Program-made: the position numbers and the translations under genes
Source: Lates calcarifer
Lineage: Eukaryota > Chordata > Actinopteri > Centropomidae
Direction of reading: 5' to 3'
Length of the DNA stretch: 64,000 nucleotides
Assembly (NCBI RefSeq): GCF_001640805.2
Contig: NC_066847.1
Coordinates: 23,861,504 to 23,925,503 of the forward strand
Shown here: positions 62,801 to 64,000 of the stretch, piece after piece
How positions within the stretch are numbered: position 1 is the first letter of the stretch
Layout: each line of letters opens with the position of its first letter
Notes under the pieces: generated by a model
Database searches by the model: none
What the model was told of the DNA's origin: nothing
The model's input: the letters and a program-made list of their open reading frames with translations, nothing else

Positions 62801-63550
62801 ATTCTGTCACGCTAACAGATATTGATTTGTAGGAATATCCCTTCAAGCAACAAGCAGTTTGGCTCAAGTGCTGAGTCAGCTGAAAGAAATGTATTTCTGG
62901 CGAGGAGCTATTAAACTACTCACTCTAAAGGGCCATGTTGATTTTTATTTATCTCTTGGCAAACTTTGTTCAATGGACCAGGTTGAAGAAAAGGAGCTTC
63001 ATGAAGATGCACAAATGTGTGTTAGCGCCTTTAAGGTTTTGCGAATCTTGAAATGTTGAGAACCTGCATGATTAGAGTTCACACCAAAATGCTGTGGTGC
63101 AACAGTGTTTTTATAAGATGTAAGATAATTACTGAACAAACAGTTTAAATCTGTGCAATAAATTGGTCCCTACAGTCAGGAAAGCAGCAGTTTAATTCCT
63201 GGTAAGTGAATATAGCATGCTCCAAGCTGAAGGTAGCTAAAAAAAATCACTGTGTAACACTGCGTAAATACATAATAAAATGGTACTTGAAAGTGTGTAA
63301 GTATTTAACAACAGAGGTAAAAAAAAAAAAAAAAAAAAAGAAAAAAGAAAGAAAAAAAGAAAGAAAGAAAAAGACAATGAAGTGCAAAAAAGTCTCTCTC
63401 TGTCTCTCAGATCCAGTTCCTGGTCCTCTGAATCTACGCTCCAGTGATGTCGGCACAGAAAGCTTTGCAGTCAGCTGGGATCACTCAGCTGATGACATCG
63501 TCCTTTACAGACTCTCTTGGGCACCGTTCACAGGTGGTGACACAAAAGAG
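23747..63550 (+). CDS. col14a1: Collagen XIV alpha-1-like chain, N-terminal part (15 coding exons, runs past the window)
   Basis: Collagen XIV is a secreted FACIT collagen that sits on fibril surfaces and organises fibrillar collagen. Fifteen exons join in frame into 674 codons: signal peptide (1 to about 30), FN3-1 (32-118), linker (119-150), VWA with its MIDAS metal site (about 160-345), FN3-2 (353-446), FN3-3 (447-538), FN3-4 (539-627) and the first half of FN3-5 (628-674). The MIDAS is visible as D169-G-S171-W-S173, a Thr within GGNTLTG (237-243) and D273 in LITDGKS. The order SP-FN3-VWA-FN3n and the wording match COL14A1 better than COL12A1, which has a different VWA layout, and the deptor neighbour supports this. 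Remaining FN3, second VWA, thrombospondin-N and collagenous domains lie to the right. Teleosts can carry two paralogues (col14a1a and b); which one this is cannot be told. Confidence 0.92.
24874..24911. repeat. (TG)n microsatellite
   Basis: About 38 bp of TG in the first coding intron of col14a1. Confidence 0.95.
26035..26244 (+). repeat. Dispersed repeat tail, copy 2 (LINE/SINE 3'-tail-like)
   Basis: The better-preserved copy of the element at 6983-7160: ccggttctgctcgaggtttc at the start, gtctagacctgctctatatg in the middle, tggcgctatataaataaaat then ttgacttgacttgac at the end. The short tandem tail and orientation suggest a target-primed retroposon with 5' truncation. Confidence 0.75.
26676..27145 (+). 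repeat. Dispersed repeat family R1, copy C
   Basis: Contains ctggacaaattaaaatttca, acctgatgatgatgccaaaa and three successive blocks of aaagtcagg/tgatt, gatttatc, tgaatgtct and caatagttgt. It aligns in order with copies A and B. No coding capacity. Confidence 0.75.
29590..30620. repeat. Purine-rich kilobase
   Basis: The + strand is strongly biased to A and G for about 1 kb, with (GA)n at 29738-29757 and a G-run at 30117-30127. It is broken by a mixed stretch around 29820-30080. The proline/serine/leucine-rich minus-strand frames are compositional. Confidence 0.7.
31953..31988. repeat. (TC)n microsatellite
   Basis: About 36 bp of TC followed by a T-rich patch. Confidence 0.95.
32697..33200. 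repeat. Dispersed repeat with ACTTAAGTAAAAGTA motifs
   Basis: Phrases such as tggagaaagtagtcacattc, tttaagtaaacaatgtg and acttaagtaaaagtatctaa are typical of a very common percomorph repeat that I associate with non-autonomous DNA (hAT-like) elements. No second copy is seen in the window, so the call depends on general knowledge. Confidence 0.5.
34381..34497 (+). CDS. col14a1: col14a1 exon 2: first half of FN3-1
   Basis: A long T-tract and TTTCAG acceptor end at 34380; the donor gtggga begins at 34498. Phase 1 at both ends, 117 bp. It encodes (V)[16 protein letters not shown], then [18 protein letters not shown] and NSIPG. The Trp of LVSW and the Tyr of SYLFLY are the FN3 core residues. Confidence 0.9.
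37270..37690. repeat. Dispersed repeat family R2, copy 2
   Basis: Starts near aatggaatagtcctttttt and includes agcttagcataaagactgaa, ccgctagcccggctccatcc, gctgtttccccttgtttcta and aataaaagtatttcccaaaa. The left and right halves share inverted phrases (taagctaagct-like and ctagcc-like), as in a palindromic MITE. Related to 20360-20730. Confidence 0.6.
38187..38225. repeat. (TC)n microsatellite
   Basis: About 39 bp of TC with one TTT interruption. Confidence 0.9.
38616..38759 (+). CDS. col14a1: col14a1 exon 3: second half of FN3-1
   Basis: Acceptor ctctctctccatcag ends at 38615; donor gttggt begins at 38760. It is 144 bp, phase 1 to phase 1, and encodes [20 protein letters not shown], then [20 protein letters not shown] and RALQGRHK. 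The [13 protein letters not shown] stretch is the usual FN3 pattern of a loop followed by a Tyr-containing strand. FN3-1 is split at phase 1, whereas later FN3 domains here are split at phase 0. Confidence 0.9.
39232..39327 (+). CDS. col14a1: col14a1 exon 4: acidic linker between FN3-1 and VWA
   Basis: Acceptor tctgctgtag ends at 39231; donor gtagga begins at 39328. It is 96 bp, phase 1 to phase 1, encoding [17 protein letters not shown] then [15 protein letters not shown]. No domain is recognised. Its length roughly fits the low-complexity linker in the mammalian protein, and its sequence is poorly conserved. I call it coding because phase, position and splice sites all fit; it is the least certain exon. 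Confidence 0.75.
39590..39618 (-). other. Predicted G-quadruplex motif (minus strand)
   Basis: The + strand shows C runs of 7, 7, 3 and 4 separated by loops of one to four bases. On the minus strand this satisfies the G3+N1-7 quadruplex pattern. It lies about 260 bp inside the large col14a1 intron. Confidence 0.7.
40638..40701. repeat. Compound (CA)n(GA)n microsatellite
   Basis: CA repeats to about 40651, then GA repeats to 40701 with one AAA interruption. Confidence 0.95.
41530..41575. repeat. Compound (TC)n(CA)n microsatellite
   Basis: TC repeats to about 41552, then CA repeats. Confidence 0.95.
42437..42470. repeat. (TG)n microsatellite
   Basis: About 34 bp of TG; other short TG arrays lie at 41980-42002 and 42138-42160. 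Confidence 0.95.
43634..43682. repeat. (CA)n microsatellite
   Basis: About 49 bp of uninterrupted CA. Confidence 0.97.
44640..44900 (-). repeat. Dispersed repeat family R1, copy D (reverse orientation)
   Basis: On the minus strand it reads caccaaagtccccagagga, then ggtgctagaggaaagg, then accatgaatctctctacaa, in the same order as copies A-C. Divergence is high and an A-run interrupts it. Confidence 0.65.
46365..46403. repeat. (TG)n microsatellite
   Basis: About 39 bp of TG with one TA interruption. Confidence 0.95.
47295..47359. repeat. (TG)n-(CG)n alternating purine-pyrimidine tract
   Basis: TG repeats, a core of CG repeats at about 47334-47346, then more TG. Almost perfectly alternating over 60 bp. 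Confidence 0.95.
51716..51912 (+). repeat. SINE-like dispersed repeat
   Basis: Reads ctaatcagatggttaggggt then aaatccccggctcctc, gtcaaagttttcttgggcaa, gatactgaaccccaaatttc and aagtgccatatatatgcagt. This string is a common teleost dispersed repeat. ggttaggggttaaatcc resembles a degraded pol III B box, but no A box is convincing. Class is inference. Confidence 0.55.
55660..55727. repeat. (CTTCT)n pentanucleotide array
   Basis: About 13 perfect pentamers in the large col14a1 intron, the longest such array in the window. Confidence 0.97.
56831..56868. repeat. Compound (TG)n(GA)n microsatellite
   Basis: TG repeats to about 56850, then GA repeats. Confidence 0.95.
57664..57819 (+). CDS. col14a1: col14a1 exon 5: start of the VWA domain
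   Basis: Acceptor cttcctcacccag ends at 57663; donor gtgggt begins at 57820. It has 156 bp, phase 1 to phase 1, and encodes [20 protein letters not shown], then [20 protein letters not shown] and [18 protein letters not shown] is the first MIDAS element. The Cys before the domain (FVC) is retained as in COL14A1. Confidence 0.95.
57985..58104 (+). CDS. col14a1: col14a1 exon 6: VWA domain, central part
   Basis: The acceptor is TG-rich (tgtgtgtttgtttgtag) and ends at 57984; donor gtactg begins at 58105. It has 120 bp, phase 1 to phase 1, and encodes [20 protein letters not shown], then [21 protein letters not shown] Thr in GGNTLTG is the second MIDAS element. Confidence 0.95.
58233..58397 (+). 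CDS. col14a1: col14a1 exon 7: VWA domain, third part
   Basis: Acceptor tctgtctctctccag ends at 58232; donor gtgagg begins at 58398. It has 165 bp, phase 1 to phase 1, and encodes [20 protein letters not shown], then [20 protein letters not shown] and [15 protein letters not shown]. The Asp of ITDGKS completes the MIDAS. The following intron is only 156 bp and has no in-frame stop. Confidence 0.95.
58398..58553 (+). other. col14a1: col14a1 short, stop-free, frame-preserving intron in the VWA domain
   Basis: The intron is 156 bp, exactly 52 codons, and has no stop in the frame carried over from exon 7. If retained it would add 52 residues between GVELFAIG and VKNADENEL, beginning [16 protein letters not shown] and AG ends are both canonical, and the family has no such insertion as I know it, so it is called an intron. 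Confidence 0.85.
58554..58718 (+). CDS. col14a1: col14a1 exon 8: end of the VWA domain
   Basis: Acceptor cctgtcctcccag ends at 58553; donor gtaagg begins at 58719. It has 165 bp, phase 1 to phase 1, and encodes [20 protein letters not shown], then [20 protein letters not shown] and [14 protein letters not shown]. The Cys after the last helix (TVCEQ) matches the COL14A1 pattern and probably pairs with the Cys just before the domain. Confidence 0.95.
59421..59572 (+). CDS. col14a1: col14a1 exon 9: first half of FN3-2
   Basis: Acceptor ctttcctcag ends at 59420; donor gtgaat begins at 59573. It starts in phase 1 and ends in phase 0. It encodes [20 protein letters not shown], then [20 protein letters not shown] and [10 protein letters not shown], with the FN3 core Trp (VSW) and Tyr (YRVVY). 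A second AG two bases downstream would break the frame, so 59420 is preferred. Confidence 0.93.
59573..60464 (+). other. col14a1: col14a1 intron with a long pyrimidine tract
   Basis: An 892-bp intron splitting FN3-2. Its last 240 bp (about 60222-60464) are nearly all C and T and include tandem caccctcccaact units at 60417-60453. Nothing else is recognised. Confidence 0.8.
60465..60594 (+). CDS. col14a1: col14a1 exon 10: second half of FN3-2
   Basis: The acceptor follows about 240 bp of almost pure pyrimidine and ends at 60464; donor gtgagt begins at 60595. Phase 0 to phase 1, 130 bp. It encodes [20 protein letters not shown], then [19 protein letters not shown] and [19 protein letters not shown] is the FN3 consensus of the later strands. 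Confidence 0.94.
60595..61006 (+). other. col14a1: col14a1 intron ending in a TG array
   Basis: A 412-bp intron between FN3-2 and FN3-3. It has T/A-rich sequence at 60779-60830 and ends in a TG-rich array from about 60944 to the acceptor. Confidence 0.85.
60944..61005. repeat. (TG)n array forming a col14a1 3' splice site
   Basis: TG repeats with occasional CC and CG interruptions, running directly into the CAG acceptor of exon 11. Confidence 0.97.
61007..61152 (+). CDS. col14a1: col14a1 exon 11: first half of FN3-3
   Basis: The acceptor is the end of a (TG)n array, gtgtgtgtgcag, ending at 61006, with no normal pyrimidine tract. Donor gtaggg begins at 61153. Phase 1 to phase 0, 146 bp. It encodes [20 protein letters not shown], then [20 protein letters not shown] and DDGDLDEKE, including the FN3 Trp (ARW) and Tyr (GYMLLY). 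Confidence 0.93.
61312..61441 (+). CDS. col14a1: col14a1 exon 12: second half of FN3-3
   Basis: Acceptor gtatttgtccacag ends at 61311; donor gtgagt begins at 61442. Phase 0 to phase 1, 130 bp, the same size as exon 10. It encodes [20 protein letters not shown], then [20 protein letters not shown] and ETT. Confidence 0.94.
61551..61690 (+). CDS. col14a1: col14a1 exon 13: first half of FN3-4
   Basis: Acceptor tctctctcctttcag ends at 61550; donor gtgtgt begins at 61691. Phase 1 to phase 0, 140 bp. It encodes [20 protein letters not shown], then [20 protein letters not shown] and DELVTEK. Core Trp (ISW) and Tyr (GYRIMW) are present. Confidence 0.94.
61691..62291 (+). other. col14a1: col14a1 intron splitting FN3-4
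   Basis: A 601-bp intron with (TG)n at 61943-61968 and a TG-rich 3' end. No other feature is seen. Confidence 0.85.
61943..61968. repeat. (TG)n microsatellite
   Basis: About 26 bp of TG in a col14a1 intron. Confidence 0.95.
62292..62418 (+). CDS. col14a1: col14a1 exon 14: second half of FN3-4
   Basis: Acceptor gtgtgtgtccctcag ends at 62291; donor gtaaga begins at 62419. Phase 0 to phase 1, 127 bp. It encodes [20 protein letters not shown], then [20 protein letters not shown] and TT. The sequence matches the GQSEPLT region of COL14A1. Confidence 0.94.
62419..63410 (+). other. col14a1: col14a1 intron before FN3-5
   Basis: A 992-bp intron. An A-rich/AAAG array at 63317-63373 precedes the acceptor by about 40 bp. 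The frame at 62859-63059 has no recognisable product. Confidence 0.85.
63317..63373. repeat. Poly-A / (AAAG)n array
   Basis: A 20-base A run followed by AAAG-type units, about 40 bp upstream of the exon 15 acceptor. Confidence 0.95.
63411..63550 (+). CDS. col14a1: col14a1 exon 15: first half of FN3-5 (last exon in the window)
   Basis: Acceptor ctctctgtctctcag ends at 63410; donor gtcagt begins at 63551. Phase 1 to phase 0, 140 bp, the same size as exon 13. It encodes [20 protein letters not shown] (first residue from a split codon; read as (N)PVPG), then [20 protein letters not shown] and TGGDTKE. The partner exon for the second half lies right of the window. Confidence 0.92.
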
Positions 63551-64000
63551 GTCAGTACCAATAAAATACGTAATTTAAAGGTTCCTTGAAGAAGGTTTTT
63601 TTTTTTTTTCCAAGAACAGGAATTGAAATGTGACAGAGAAGATCATCCTCATTGATCACATTGACAACACTATTAGGCTGAAACATGTCAGAGTCCTTGG
63701 CACAGCTACTGTGTGCATGGACCGCAAAATTTGTATTTTCTCTTCCTCGAGCTGACACATATTACACCAATAAAATTAACATTTTTACATCAAAAGATAA
63801 ATAAAATATCCTGCATGGATTCTGAATTTTTCATTTAGCCAGGGGTCCACTTATTATCTCTATTTCCAGAGGAAGAAGTGGCTACACTCCATGTGCCCAG
63901 ATAAAGGAAGCCTACTCCATAGACTTGCATATAAACCACTCTACTGGTAGCTGGTAAAACCCCTGGCATGGCTGAGTATAAATAAAGGCTGAATAAATCT
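63551..64000 (+). other. col14a1: col14a1 intron (left part), window edge
   Basis: Non-coding sequence after the exon 15 donor, with a T-run at 63598-63610. No exon is visible before the window ends. Confidence 0.8.

Noticed and set aside
1..64000. CRISPR array, operon, phage or other prokaryotic system
   Set aside because: The sequence is clearly vertebrate: spliced exons, microsatellites and TE relics. No direct-repeat/spacer pattern or prokaryotic gene layout is present.
1..64000. Endogenous retrovirus or LTR element
   Set aside because: I saw no LTR pair, primer-binding site or gag/pol-like reading frame.

Overview
This is vertebrate nuclear DNA, most likely from a ray-finned fish and probably a percomorph. 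Genes are split into exons with GT-AG introns, (CA/TG)n and (TC/GA)n microsatellites are everywhere, and several dispersed repeat families look like those of teleost genomes. The clade is inferred from repeat style and protein similarity; no species can be named.

Two protein-coding genes, both on the + strand, account for all the coding sequence I can support. Positions 1 to about 8.5 kb hold the 3' end of deptor, the mTOR-binding inhibitor: one linker exon and the two exons of its C-terminal PDZ domain, then a 3' UTR. From about 21.3 kb to the right edge lies the 5' part of a col14a1-type gene (collagen XIV alpha 1, a FACIT collagen): a CpG-rich candidate promoter, a signal-peptide exon, one FN3 domain, a linker exon, a complete VWA domain in four exons, three further FN3 domains and the first half of another. 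The 15 coding exons join without a break in frame into 674 codons, and every junction phase agrees. The gene runs off the right edge before its collagenous part. DEPTOR followed by COL14A1 in the same orientation is also the human 8q24 order, so this is conserved synteny. The two products are not known to share a pathway.

Layout: 1-2023 deptor intron; 2024-2094, 2604-2708 and 7514-7636 deptor coding exons; 7637 to about 8.5-8.8 kb 3' UTR; about 8.9-21.3 kb intergenic with a Tc1/mariner relic (9064-9654), a MITE-like element (10549-11015) and several dispersed repeats; 21.3-22.5 kb candidate col14a1 promoter; 23728-23840 signal-peptide exon; 23841-34380 first coding intron; 34381-39327 FN3-1 and linker exons; 39328-57663 an 18.3-kb intron filled with repeats; 57664-63550 a dense exon cluster; 63551-64000 intron.

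I found no clearly new biological system. The best leads are gene-structure oddities: a 156-bp stop-free, frame-preserving intron inside the VWA domain; UG-repeat 3' splice sites in the FN3 region; a CA array five bases into a deptor intron; a possible partial copy of the deptor PDZ exon; a 43-bp perfect palindrome; and a nested repeat just upstream of the last deptor exon.
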